Assembly: GCF_051014685.1 (NCBI RefSeq)
Contig: NW_027479722.1
Coordinates: forward strand, 1-64,000
Direction of reading: 5' to 3'
Length of the DNA stretch: 64,000 bases
From: Ptiloglossa arizonensis
Lineage: Eukaryota; Arthropoda; Insecta; Hymenoptera; Colletidae
Shown here: positions 38,201 through 49,893 of the stretch, one piece after another
Layout of the letters: each line of letters opens with the position of its first letter
Position numbering within the stretch: the first letter of the stretch is position 1
Made by a program: the position numbers and the translations under genes
The notes under the pieces: generated by a model
The model's input: only the letters and a program-made list of their open reading frames with translations
Databases searched by the model: none
What the model was told of the DNA's origin: nothing

Positions 38201-38430
38201 AACACGTCCGATTACAACGGTAGGTGTAGTTTTCCCCTAGGCCGTTCTAGTTATTCGTTTCGAGCATCAGAACTGCGAAAATTTTGAGTTTCTCAAGCGT
38301 TTCTTACCTCCAAACTGCCATATCTCGCGAACGGATTGACAAATCCGCAAAATTTCTGTTGCATCTGAAAGTAGAAACTCGCCTGATTACAACGGTATGC
38401 GCACTTTTCCCTTAGGCAGTTCTAGTCATT
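35240..38430. repeat. Mixed satellite monomers, partial copies of neighbouring blocks
   Basis: About 18 monomers, all in register. They include a third partial copy of the 8-monomer unit (35,741 to about 36,290) and a copy of 32,040-33,050 at about 37,465-38,475. A few private variants occur, such as GTAGGCCGCTGCAG near 37,190 and ACTTCGATAATTTTG near 37,923. No non-satellite sequence is present. Confidence 0.75.
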
Positions 38431-41400
38431 CGTTTCGAGCATCAGAACTGCGAAAATTTTGAGTTTCTCAGGCGTTTCTTACATCCAAACGGTCATATCT
38501 CGCGAACGGATTGACCAATCCGCATAATTTCTGTTGCAGCTGAAAGTAGAAACTCGCCCGATTACAACGGTATGCGTACTTCTCCCCTAGGCCGTCCTAG
38601 TCATTCGTTTCGTGCATCAGAACTGCGAAAATTTTGAGTTTCTCAAGCGTTTCTTACATCCAAACTGCCATATCTCGCGAACGTGTTGACCGATCCGCAA
38701 AATTTCTGTTGCATCTGAAAGTAGAAACTCGCCCGATTACAACGGTATGCGCACTTTTCCCCTAGGCCGTCCTAGTTATTCGTTTCGAGCATCAGAACTG
38801 CGAAAATTTTGAGTTTCTCAAGCGTTTCTGACCTCCAAACTGCCATATCTCGCGAACGGATTGACCGATCCGCAAAATTTCTGTTGCATCTGAAAGTAGA
38901 AACTCGCCCGATTACAACGGTATGCGCACTTTTCCCCTAGGCCGTTCTAGTTATTCGTTTCGAGCATGAGAACTGCGAAAATTTTGAGTTTCTCAAGCGT
39001 TTCTGACCTCCAAACTGCCATATCTCGCGAATGGATTGACCAAACCGCAAAATTTCTGTTGCATCTGAAAGTAGAATCTCGCCCGATTACAACGGTAGGT
39101 GTAGTTTTCCTCTAGGTCGTTCTTGTTATTCGTTTCGAGCATCAGAACTGCGAAAATTTTGAATTTCTCAAGCGTTTCTTACCTCCAAACTGCCATATCT
39201 CGCGAACGGATTCACCAATCCGCAAAATTTCTGTTGCATCCGAAAGTAGAGACTCGCCCGATTACAACGGTATGTGTAGTTTTCCCCTAGGCCGTTCGAG
39301 TTATTCGTTTCGAGCATCAGAACTGCGAAAATTTTGAGTTTCTCAAGCGTTTCTTACATCCAAACTGCCATATCTCGCGAACGGATTGACCGATCCGCAA
39401 AATTTCTGTTGCATCTGAAAGTAGAAACTCGCCCGATTACAACGGTATGCGTACTTCTCCCCTAGGCCGTTCTTGTCACTCGTTTCGAGCATCAGAACTG
39501 CGAAAATTTTGAGTTTCTCAAGCGTTTCTTATCTCCAAATTGCCATATCTCGCGAACGGATTGATAAATCCGCAAAATTTCTGTTGCATCTGAAAGTAGA
39601 ATCTCGCCCGATTACAACGGTGTGCGTACTTCTCCCCTAGGCCGTTCTAGTCACTCGTTTCGAGCATCAGAACTGCGAAAATTTTGAGTTTCTCAAGCGT
39701 TTCTTATCTCCAAACTGCCATATCTCGCGAACGGATTGATCAATCCGCAAAATTTCAGTTGCATCTGAAAGTAGAAACTCGCCCGATTACAACGGTATGC
39801 GTACTTCTCCCCGAGGCCGTTCTAGTCATTCGTTTCGAGCATCAGAACTGCGAAAATTTTGAGTTTCTCAAGCGTTTCTTACTTCCAAACTGCCATATCT
39901 CGCGAACGGATCGACCAATCCGCAAAATTTCTGTTGCATCTGAAAGTAGAAACTCGCCCGATTACATCGGTATGCGTACTTTTCCCCTAGGCCGTTCTAG
40001 TTATTCGTTTCGAGCATCAGAACTGCGAAAATGTTGAGTTTCTCAAGCGTTTGTTACCTCCAAACTGCCAGATCTCGCGAACGGATTGACCAATCCGCAA
40101 AATTTCTGTTGTATTTGAAAGTAGAAACTCGCCCGATTACAACGGTATGTGTAGTTTTCCCCTAGGCCGTTCCAGTTATTCGTTTCGAGCATCAGAACTG
40201 CGAAAATTTTGAGTTTCTCAAGCGTTTGTTACCTCCAAACTGCCAGATCTCGCGACCGGATTGACCAATCCGCAAAATTTCTGTTGCATTTGAAAGTAGA
40301 AACTCGCCCGATTACAACGGCATGCGCACTTTTCCCCTGGGCCTTTCTAGTTATTCGTTTCGAGCATCAGAACTGCGAAAATTTTGAGTTTCTAAAGCGT
40401 TTCTTACCTCCAAACTGCCATATCTCGCGAACGGATTCACCAATCCGCAAAATTTCGGTTGCATCTGAAAGTAGAGACTCGCCCGATTACAACGGTAGGT
40501 GTAGTTTTCCCCTAGGTCGTTCTTGTTATTCGTTTCGAGCATCAGAACTGCGAAAATTTTGAGTTTCTCAAGCGTTTCTTACTTCCAAACTGCCATATCT
40601 CGCGAACGGATTGACCAATCCGCAAAATTTCTGTTGCATCTGAAAGTAGAAACTCGCCCGATTACAACGGTATGCGTCCTTCTCCCCTAGGCCGTTCTAG
40701 TCATTCGTTTCGAGCATCAGAACTGCGAAAATTTTGAGTTTCTCAAGCGTTTCTTATCTCAAAACTGCCATATCTCGCGAACGGATTGATCAATCCGCAA
40801 AATTTCTGTTGCATCTGAAAGTAGAAACTCGCCCGATTACAACGGTATGCGCACTTTTCCCCTAGGCCGTTCTAGTTATTCGTTTCGAGCATCAGAACTG
40901 CGAAAATTTTGAGTTTCTCAAGCGTTTCTGACCTCCAAACTGCCATATCTCGCGAACGGATTGACCAATCCGCAAAATTTCTGTTGCATCTGAAAGTAGA
41001 ATCTCGCCCGATTACAACGGTAGGTGTAGTTTTCCCCTAGGTCGTTCTTGTTATTCGTTTCGAGCATCAGAACTGCGAAAATTTTGAGTTTCTCAAGCGG
41101 TTCTTACCTCCAAACTGCCATATCTCGCGAACGGATTCACCAATCCGCAAAATTTCTGTTGCATCTGAAAGTAGAGACTCGCCCGATTACAACGGTATGT
41201 GTAGTTTTCCCCTAGGCCATTCCAGTTATTCGTTTCGAGCATCAGAACTGCGAAAATTTTGAGTTTCTCAAGCCTTTCTTACATCCAAACTGCCATATCT
41301 CGCGAACGGATTGACCGATCCGCAAAATTTCTGTTGCATCTGAAAGTAGAAACTCGCCCGATTACAACGGTAGGTGTACTTTTCCTCTAGGTCGTTCTTG

Positions 41401-42630
41401 TTATTCGTTTCGAGCATCAGAACTGCGAAAATTTTGAATTTCTCAAGCGTTTCTTACCTCCAAACTGCCATATCTCGCGAACGGATTCACCAATCCGCAA
41501 AATTTCTGTTGCATCTGAAAGTAGAGACTCGCCCGATTACAACGGTATGTGTAGTTTTCCACTAGGCCGTTCGAGTTATTCGTTTCGAGCATCAGAACTG
41601 CGAAAATTTTTAGTTTCTCAAGCGTTTCTTACATCCAAACTGCCATATCTCGCGAACGGATTGACCGATCCGCAAAATTTCTGTTGCATCTGAAAGTAGA
41701 AACTCGCCCGATTACAACGGTGTGCGTACTTCTCCCCTAGGCCGTTCTAGTCACTCGTTTCGAGCATCAGAACTGCGAAAATTTTGAGTTTCTCAAGCGT
41801 TTCTTATCTCCAAACTGCCATATCTCGCGAACGGATTGATCAATCCGCAAAATTTCTGTTGCATCTGAAAGTAGAAACTCGCCCGATTACAACGGTATGC
41901 GTACTTCTCCCCGAGGCCGTTCTAGTCATTCGTTTCGAGCATCAGAACTGCGAAAATTTTGAGTTTCTCAAGCGTTTCTTGCTTCCAAGCTGCCATATCT
42001 CGCGAACGGATCGACCAATCCGCAAAATTTCTGTTGCATCTGAAAGTAGAAACTCGCCCGATTACATCGGTATGCGTACTTTTCCCCTAGGCCGTTCTAG
42101 TTATTCGTTTCGAGCATCAGAACTGCGAAAATTTTGAGTTTCTCAAGCGTTTCTTACTTCCAAACTGCCATATCTCGCGAACGGATTGACCAATCCGCAA
42201 AATTTCTGTTGCATCTGAAAGTAGAAACTCGCCCGATTACAACGGTATGCGTCCTTCTCCCCTAGGCCGTTCTAGTCATTCGTTTCGAGCATCAGAACTG
42301 CGAAAATTTTGAGTTTCTCAAGCGTTTCTTATCTCAAAACTGCCATATCTCGCGAACGGATTGATCAATCCGCAAAATTTCTGTTGCATCTGAAAGTAGA
42401 AACTCGCCCGATTACAACGGTATGCGCACTTTTCCCCTAGGCCGTTCTAGTTATTCGTTTCGAGCATCAGAACTGCGAAAATTTTGAGTTTCTCAAGCGT
42501 TTCTGACCTCCAAACTGCCATATCTCGCGAACGGATTGACCAATCCGCAAAATTTCTGTTGCATCTGAAAGTAGAATCTCGCCCGATTACAACGGTAGGT
42601 GTAGTTTTCCCCTAGGTCGTTCTTGTTATT
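38431..42630. repeat. Copy 1 of a 24/25-monomer tandem duplication
   Basis: A 4,200-bp block starting near the monomer with CAAACGGTCATATC (38,490) that recurs at 42,690. It holds the first examples of the families that dominate the right end: TTCCTCTAGG (39,108), TGTGCGTAC (39,622), GGCCATTCC (41,216) and TTCCACTAGG (41,558). Confidence 0.8.
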
Positions 42631-45600
42631 CGTTTCGAGCATCAGAACTGCGAAAATTTTGAGTTTCTCAGGCGTTTCTTACATCCAAACGGTCATATCT
42701 CGCGAACGGATTGACCAATCCGCATAATTTCTGTTGCAGCTGAAAGTAGAAACTCGCCCGATTACAACGGTATGCGTACTTCTCCCCTAGGCCGTCCTAG
42801 TCATTCGTTTCGTGCATCAGAACTGCGAAAATTTTGAGTTTCTCAAGCGTTTCTTACATCCAAACTGCCATATCTCGCGAACGGATTGACCGATCCGCAA
42901 AATTTCTGTTGCATCTGAAAGTAGAAACTCGCCCGATTACAACGGTATGCGCACTTTTCCCCTAGGCCGTTCTAGTTATTCGTTTCGAGCATCAGAACTG
43001 CGAAAATTTTGAGTTTCTCAAGCGTTTCTGACCTCCAAACTGCCATATCTCGCGAACGGATTGACCGATCCGCAAAATTTCTGTTGCATCTGAAAGTAGA
43101 AACTCGCCCGATTACAACGGTATGCGCACTTTTCCCCTAGGCCGTTCTAGTTATTCGTTTCGAGCATGAGAACTGCGAAAATTTTGAGTTTCTCAAGCGT
43201 TTCTGACCTCCAAACTGCCATATCTCGCGAATGGATTGACCAATCCGCAAAATTTCTGTTGCATCTGAAAGTAGAATCTCGCCCGATTACAACGGTGTGC
43301 GTACTTCTCCCCTAGGCCGTTCTAGTCACTCGTTTCGAGCATCAGAACTGCGAAAATTTTGAGTTTCTCAAGCGTTTCTTATCTCCAAATTGCCATATCT
43401 CGCGAACGGATTGATAAATCCGCAAAATTTCTGTTGCATCTGAAAGTAGAATCTCGCCCGATTACAACGGTATGTGTAGTTTTCCCCTAGGCCGTTCGAG
43501 TTATTCGTTTCGAGCATCAGAACTGCGAAAATTTTGAGTTTCTCAAGCGTTTCTTACATCCAAACTGCCATATCTCGCGAACGGATTGACCGATCCGCAA
43601 AATTTCTGTTGCATCTGAAAGTAGAAACTCGCCCGATTACAACGGTATGCGTACTTCTCCCCTAGGCCGTTCTTGTCACTCGTTTCGAGCATCAGAACTG
43701 CGAAAATTTTGAGTTTCTCAAGCGTTTCTTATCTCCAAATTGCCATATCTCGCGAACGGATTGATAAATCCGCAAAATTTCTGTTGCATCTGAAAGTAGA
43801 ATCTCGCCCGATTACAACGGTGTGCGTACTTCTCCCCTAGGCCGTTCTAGTCACTCGTTTCGAGCATCAGAACTGCGAAAATTTTGAGTTTCTCAAGCGT
43901 TTCTTATCTCCAAACTGCCATATCTCGCGAACGGATTGATCAATCCGCAAAATTTCAGTTGCATCTGAAAGTAGAAACTCGCCCGATTACAACGGTATGC
44001 GTACTTCTCCCCGAGGCCGTTCTAGTCATTCGTTTCGAGCATCAGAACTGCGAAAATTTTGAGTTTCTCAAGCGTTTCTTACTTCCAAACTGCCATATCT
44101 CGCGAACGGATCGACCAATCCGCAAAATTTCTGTTGCATCTGAAAGTAGAAACTCGCCCGATTACATCGGTATGCGTACTTTTCCCCTAGGCCGTTCTAG
44201 TTATTCGTTTCGAGCATCAGAACTGCGAAAATTTTGAGTTTCTCAAGCGTTTGTTACCTCCAAACTGCCAGATCTCGCGAACGGATTGACCAGTCCGCAA
44301 AATTTCTGTTGTATTTGAAAGTAGAAACTCGCCCGATTACAACGGTATGTGTAGTTTTCCCCTAGGCCGTTCCAGTTATTCGTTTCGAGCATCAGAACTG
44401 CGAAAATTTTGAGTTTCTCAAGCGTTTGTTACCTCCAAACTGCCAGATCTCGCGACCGGATTGACCAATCCGCAAAATTTCTGTTGCATTTGAAAGTAGA
44501 AACTCGCCCGATTACAACGGCATGCGCACTTTTCCCCTGGGCCTTTCTAGTTATTCGATTCGAGCATCAGAACTGCGAAAATTTTGAGTTTCTAAAGCGT
44601 TTCTTATCTCCAAACTGCCATATCTCGCGAACGGATTGACCAATCCGCATAATTTCCGTTGCATCTGAAAGTAGAAACTCGCCCGATTACAACGGTATGA
44701 GCACTTTTCCCCTGGGCCGTTCTTGTTATTCGTTTCGAGCATCAGAACTGCGAAAATTTTGAGTTTCTAAAGCGTTTCTTACCTCCAAACTGCCATATCT
44801 CGCGAACGGATTCACCAATCCGCAAAATTTCGGTTGCATCTGAAAGTAGAGACTCGCCCGATTACAACGGTAGGTGTAGTTTTCCCCTAGGTCGCTCTTG
44901 TTATTCGTTTCGAGCATCAGAACTGCGAAAATTTTGAGTTTCTCAAGCGTTTCTTACTTCCAAACTGCCATATCTCGCGAACGGATTGACCAATCCGCAA
45001 AATTTCTGTTGCATCTGAAAGTAGAAACTCGCCCGATTACAACGGTATGCGTCCTTCTCCCCTAGGCCGTTCTAGTCATTCGTTTCGAGCATCAGAACTG
45101 CGAAAATTTTGAGTTTCTCAAGCGTTTCTTATCTCAAAACTGCCATATCTCGCGAACGGATAGATCAATCCGCAAAATTTCTGTTGCATCTGAAAGTAGA
45201 AACTCGCCCGATTACAACGGTATGCGCACTTTTCCCCTAGGCCGTTCTAGTTATTCGTTTCGAGCATCAGAACTGCGAAAATTTTGAGTTTCTCAAGCGT
45301 TTCTGACCTCCAAACTGCCATATCTCGCGAACGGATTGACCAATCCGCAAAATTTCTGTTGCATCTGAAAGTAGAATCTCGCCCGATTACAACGGTAGGT
45401 GTAGTTTTCCCCTAGGTCGTTCTTGTTATTCGTTTCGAGCATCAGAACTGCGAAAATTTTGAGTTTCTCAAGCGGTTCTTACCTCCAAACTGCCATATCT
45501 CGCGAACGGATTCACCAATCCGCAAAATTTCTGTTGCATCTGAAAGTAGAGACTCGCCCGATTACAACGGTATGTGTAGTTTTCCCCTAGGCCATTCCAG

Positions 45601-46270
45601 TTATTCGTTTCGAGCATCAGAACTGCGAAAATTTTGAGTTTCTCAAGCCTTTCTTACATCCAAACTGCCATATCTCGCGAACGGATTGACCGATCCGCAA
45701 AATTTCTGTTGCATCTGAAAGTAGAAACTCGCCCGATTACAACGGTAGGTGTACTTTTCCTCTAGGTCGTTCTTGTTATTCGTTTCGAGCATCAGAACTG
45801 CGAAAATTTTGAATTTCTCAAGCGTTTCTTACCTCCAAACTGCCATATCTCGCGAACGGATTCACCAATCCGCAAAATTTCTGTTGCATCTGAAAGTAGA
45901 GACTCGCCCGATTACAACGGTATGTGTAGTTTTCCACTAGGCCGTTCGAGTTATTCGTTTCGAGCATCAGAACTGCGAAAATTTTTAGTTTCTCAAGCGT
46001 TTCTTACATCCAAACTGCCATATCTCGCGAACGGATTGACCGATCCGCAAAATTTCTGTTGCATCTGAAAGTAGAAACTCGCCCGATTACAACGGTGTGC
46101 GTACTTCTCCCCTAGGCCGTTCTAGTCACTCGTTTCGAGCATCAGAACTGCGAAAATTTTGAGTTTCTCAAGCGTTTCTTATCTCCAAACTGCCATATCT
46201 CGCGAACGGATTGATCAATCCGCAAAATTTCTGTTGCATCTGAAAGTAGAAACTCGCCCGATTACATCGG
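42631..46270. repeat. Copy 2 of a 24/25-monomer tandem duplication
   Basis: The offset to copy 1 is 4,200 bp up to about 44,540 and 4,375 bp afterwards, so this copy carries one extra monomer (GCATAATTTCC followed by TATGAGCAC, about 44,640-44,720). A patch at about 43,285-43,460 has a TGTGCGTAC monomer where copy 1 has a TAGGTGTAG/CCTCTAGG monomer. It looks like a local replacement from neighbouring monomers near 43,730-43,820. Confidence 0.78.
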
Positions 46271-48370
46271 TATGCGTACTTTTCCCCTAGGCCGTTCTAG
46301 TTATTCGTTTCGAGCATCAGAACTGCGAAAATTTTGAGTTTCTCAAGCGTTTCTTACCTCCAAACAGCCACATCTCGCGAAAGGATTGACCAATCCGCAA
46401 AATTTCTGTTGCATCTGAAAGTAGAGACACGCCCGATTACAACGGTATGTGTAGTTTTCCCCTAGGCCGTTCGAGTTATTCGTTTCGAGCATCAGAACTG
46501 CGAAAATTTTGAGTTTCTCAAGCGTTTCTTACATCCAAACTGCCATATCTCGCGAACGGATTGACCGATCCGCAAAATTTCTGTTGCATCTGAAATTAGA
46601 AACTCGCCCGATTACAACGGTATGCGTACTTCTCCCCAGGCCGTTCTAGTCACTCGTTTCGAGCATCAGAACTGCGAAAATTTTGAGTTTCTCAAGCGTT
46701 TCTTGCTTCCAAGCTGCCATATCTCGCGAACGGATCGACCAATCCGCAAAATTTCTGTTGCATCTGAAAGTAGAGACTCGCCCGATTACAACGGTATGTG
46801 TAGTTTTCCACTAGGCCGTTCGAGTTATTCGTTTCGAGCATCACAACTGCGAAAATTTTTAGTTTCTCAAGCGTTTCTTACATCCAAACTGCCATATCTC
46901 GCGAACGGATTGACCGATCCGCAAAATTTCTGTTGCATCTGAAAGTAGAAACTCGCCCGATTACAACGGTGTGCGTACTTCTCCCCTAGGCCGTTCTAGT
47001 CACTCGTTTCGAGCATCAGAACTGCGAAAATTTTGAGTTTCTCAAGCGTTTCTTATCTCCAAACTGCCATATCTCGCGAACGGATTGATCAATCCGCAAA
47101 ATTTCTGTTGCATCTGAAAGTAGAAACTCGCCCGATTACAACGGTATGCGTACTTCTCCCCGAGGCCGTTCTAGTCATTCGTTTCGAGCATCAGAACTGC
47201 GAAAATTTTGAGTTTCTCAAGCGTTTCTTGCTTCCAAGCTGCCATATCTCGCGAACGGATCGACCAATCCGCAAAATTTCTGTTGCATCTGAAAGTAGAA
47301 ACTCGCCCGATTACATCGGTATGCGTACTTTTCCCCTAGGCCGTTCTAGTTATTCGTTTCGAGCATCAGAACTGCGAAAATTTTGAGTTTCTCAAGCGTT
47401 TCTTACCTCCAAACAGCCACATCTCGCGAACGGATTGACCAATCCGCAAAATTTCTGTTGCATCTGAAAGTAGAGACACGCCCGATTACAACGGTATGTG
47501 TAGTTTTCCCCTAGGCCGTTCGAGTTATTCGTTTCGAGCATCAGAACTGCGAAAATTTTGAGTTTCTCAAGCGTTTCTTACATCCAAACTGCCATATCTC
47601 GCGAACGGATTGACCGATCCGCAAAATTTCTGTTGCATCTGAAAGTAGAAACTCGCCCGATTACAACGGTATGCGTACTTCTCCCCTAGGCCGTTCTAGT
47701 CACTCGTTTCGAGCATCAGAACTGCGAAAATTTTGAGTTTCTCAAGCGTTTCTTGCTTCCAAGCTGCCATATCTCGCGAACGGATCGACCAATCCGCAAA
47801 ATTTCTGTTGCATCTGAAAGTAGAAACTCGCCCGATTACAACGGTATGCGTACTTCTCCCCGAGGCCGTTCTAGTCATTCGTTTCGAGCATCAGAACTGC
47901 GAAAATTTTGAGTTTCTCAAGCGTTTCTTACTTCCAAACTGCCATATCTCGCGAACGGATTGACCAATCCGCAAAATTTCTGTTGCATCTGAAAGTAGAA
48001 ACTCGCCCGATTACCACGGTATGCGCACTTTTCCCCTGGGCCGTTCTAGTTATTCGTTTCGAGCATCAGAACTGCGAAAATTTTGAGTTTCTAAAGCGTT
48101 TTTTATCTCAAAACTGCCATATCTCGCGAACGGATTGATCAATCCGCAAAATTTCTGTTGCATCTGAAAGTAGAAACTCGCCCGATTACAACGGTATGCG
48201 CACTTTTCCCCTAGGCCGTTCTAGTTATTCGTTTCGAGCATCAGAACTGCGAAAATTTTGAGTTTCTCAAGCGTTTCTTATCTCCAAACTGCCATATCTC
48301 GCGAACGGATTGATCAATCCGCAAAATTTCTGTTGCATCTGAAAGTAGAAACTCGCCCGATTACAACGGT
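46271..48370. repeat. Transition into the higher-order-repeat domain
   Basis: About twelve monomers, including the first length change of the clean array: CTCCCCAGGCC near 46,637, one G short. The run from about 47,000 to 48,190 recurs at about 52,080-53,260, an offset of 5,073 bp (29 monomers minus two bases). Rare variants TTGCTTCCAAGCTGCC, TTACCACGG and GCGTTTTTTATC mark it. Confidence 0.78.
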
Positions 48371-49719
48371 ATGCGTACTTCTCCCCGAGGCCGTTCTAGT
48401 CATTCGTTTCGAGCATCAGAACTGCGAAAATTTTGAGTTTCTCAAGCGGTTCTTACCTCCAAACTACCATATCTCGCGAACGGATTCACCAATCCGCAAA
48501 ATTTCTGTTGCATCTGAAAGTAGAGACTCGCCCGATTACAACGGTATGTGTAGTTTTCCCCTAGGCCATTCCAGTTATTCGTTTCGAGCATCAGAACTGC
48601 GAAAATTTTGAGTTTCTCAAGCGTTTCTTACATCCAAACTGCCATATCTCGCGAACGGATTGACCGATCCGCAAAATTTCTGTTGCATCTGAAAGTAGAA
48701 ACTCGCCCGATTACAACGGTAGGTGTAGTTTTCCTCTAGGTCGTTCTTGTTATTCGTTTCGAGCATCAGAACTGCGAAAATTTTGAATTTCTCAAGCGTT
48801 TCTTACCTCCAAACTGCCATATCTCGCGAACGGATTCACCAATCCGCAAAATTTCTGTTGCATCTGAAAGTAGAGACTCGCCCGATTACAACGGTATGTG
48901 TAGTTTTCCACTAGGCCGTTCGAGTTATTCGTTTCGAGCATCAGAACTGCGAAAATTTTTAGTTTCTCAAGCGTTTCTTACATCCAAACTGCCATATCTC
49001 GCGAACGGATTGACCGATCCGCAAAATTTCTGTTGCATCTGAAAGTAGAAACTCGCCCGATTACAACGGTGTGCGTACTTCTCCCCTAGGCCGTTCTAGT
49101 CACTCGTTTCGAGCATCAGAACTGCGAAAATTTTGAGTTTCTCAAGCGTTTCTTATCTCCAAACTGCCATATCTCGCGAACGGATTGATCAATCCGCAAA
49201 ATTTCTGTTGCATCTGAAAGTAGAAACTCGCCCGATTACAACGGTATGCGTACTTCTCCCCGAGGCCGTTCTAGTCATTCGTTTCGAGCATCAGAACTGC
49301 GAAAATTTTGAGTTTCTCAAGCGTTTCTGACCTCCAAACTGCCATATCTCGCGAACGGATTGACCAATCCGCAAAATTTCTGTTGCATCTGAAAGTAGAA
49401 TCTCGCCCGATTACAACGGTAGGTGTAGTTTTCCCCTAGGTCGTTCTTGTTATTCGTTTCGAGCATCAGAACTGCGAAAATTTTGAGTTTCTCAAGCGGT
49501 TCTTACCTCCAAACTGCCATATCTCGCGAACGGATTCACCAATCCGCAAAATTTCTGTTGCATCTGAAAGTAGAGACTCGCCCGATTACAACGGTATGTG
49601 TAGTTTTCCCCTAGGCCATTCCAGTTATTCGTTTCGAGCATCAGAACTGCGAAAATTTTGAGTTTCTCAAGCGTTTCTTACATCCAAACTGCCATATCTC
49701 GCGAACGGATTGACCGATC

Positions 49720-49893
49720 CGCAAAATTTCTGTTGCATCTGAAAGTAGAAACTCGCCCGATTACAACGGTAGGTGTAGTTTTCCTCTAGGTCGTTCTTGT
49801 TATTCGTTTCGAGCATCAGAACTGCGAAAATTTTGAATTTCTCAAGCGTTTCTTACCTCCAAACTGCCATATCTCGCGAACGGATCACCAATC
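49720..49893. repeat. 174-bp monomer with recurrent GGATTCACC to GGATCACC deletion
   Basis: A G-type monomer one base shorter than its siblings, with the missing T inside the dyad near 49,885. The same shortened monomer recurs near 50,934, 53,906, 55,831 and 60,029. G-type monomers of full length persist near 48,832, 51,806, 54,780, 56,703, 58,978 and 60,901. It is therefore a segregating subtype spread by duplication. Confidence 0.85.

Larger units (their letters stand above)
5990..46636. repeat. Indel-free satellite block in exact 175-bp register
   Basis: The landmark AACTCGCCCG falls at 6,001, 11,951 and 46,601, exactly 34 and 232 periods of 175 bp apart, so the whole 40.6 kb shows no net length change. 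Differences between monomers are substitutions, plus a few multi-base variants of equal length such as ACGTAATGCG for ACGGTATGCG. The block is built of nested duplications listed separately. Confidence 0.9.
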
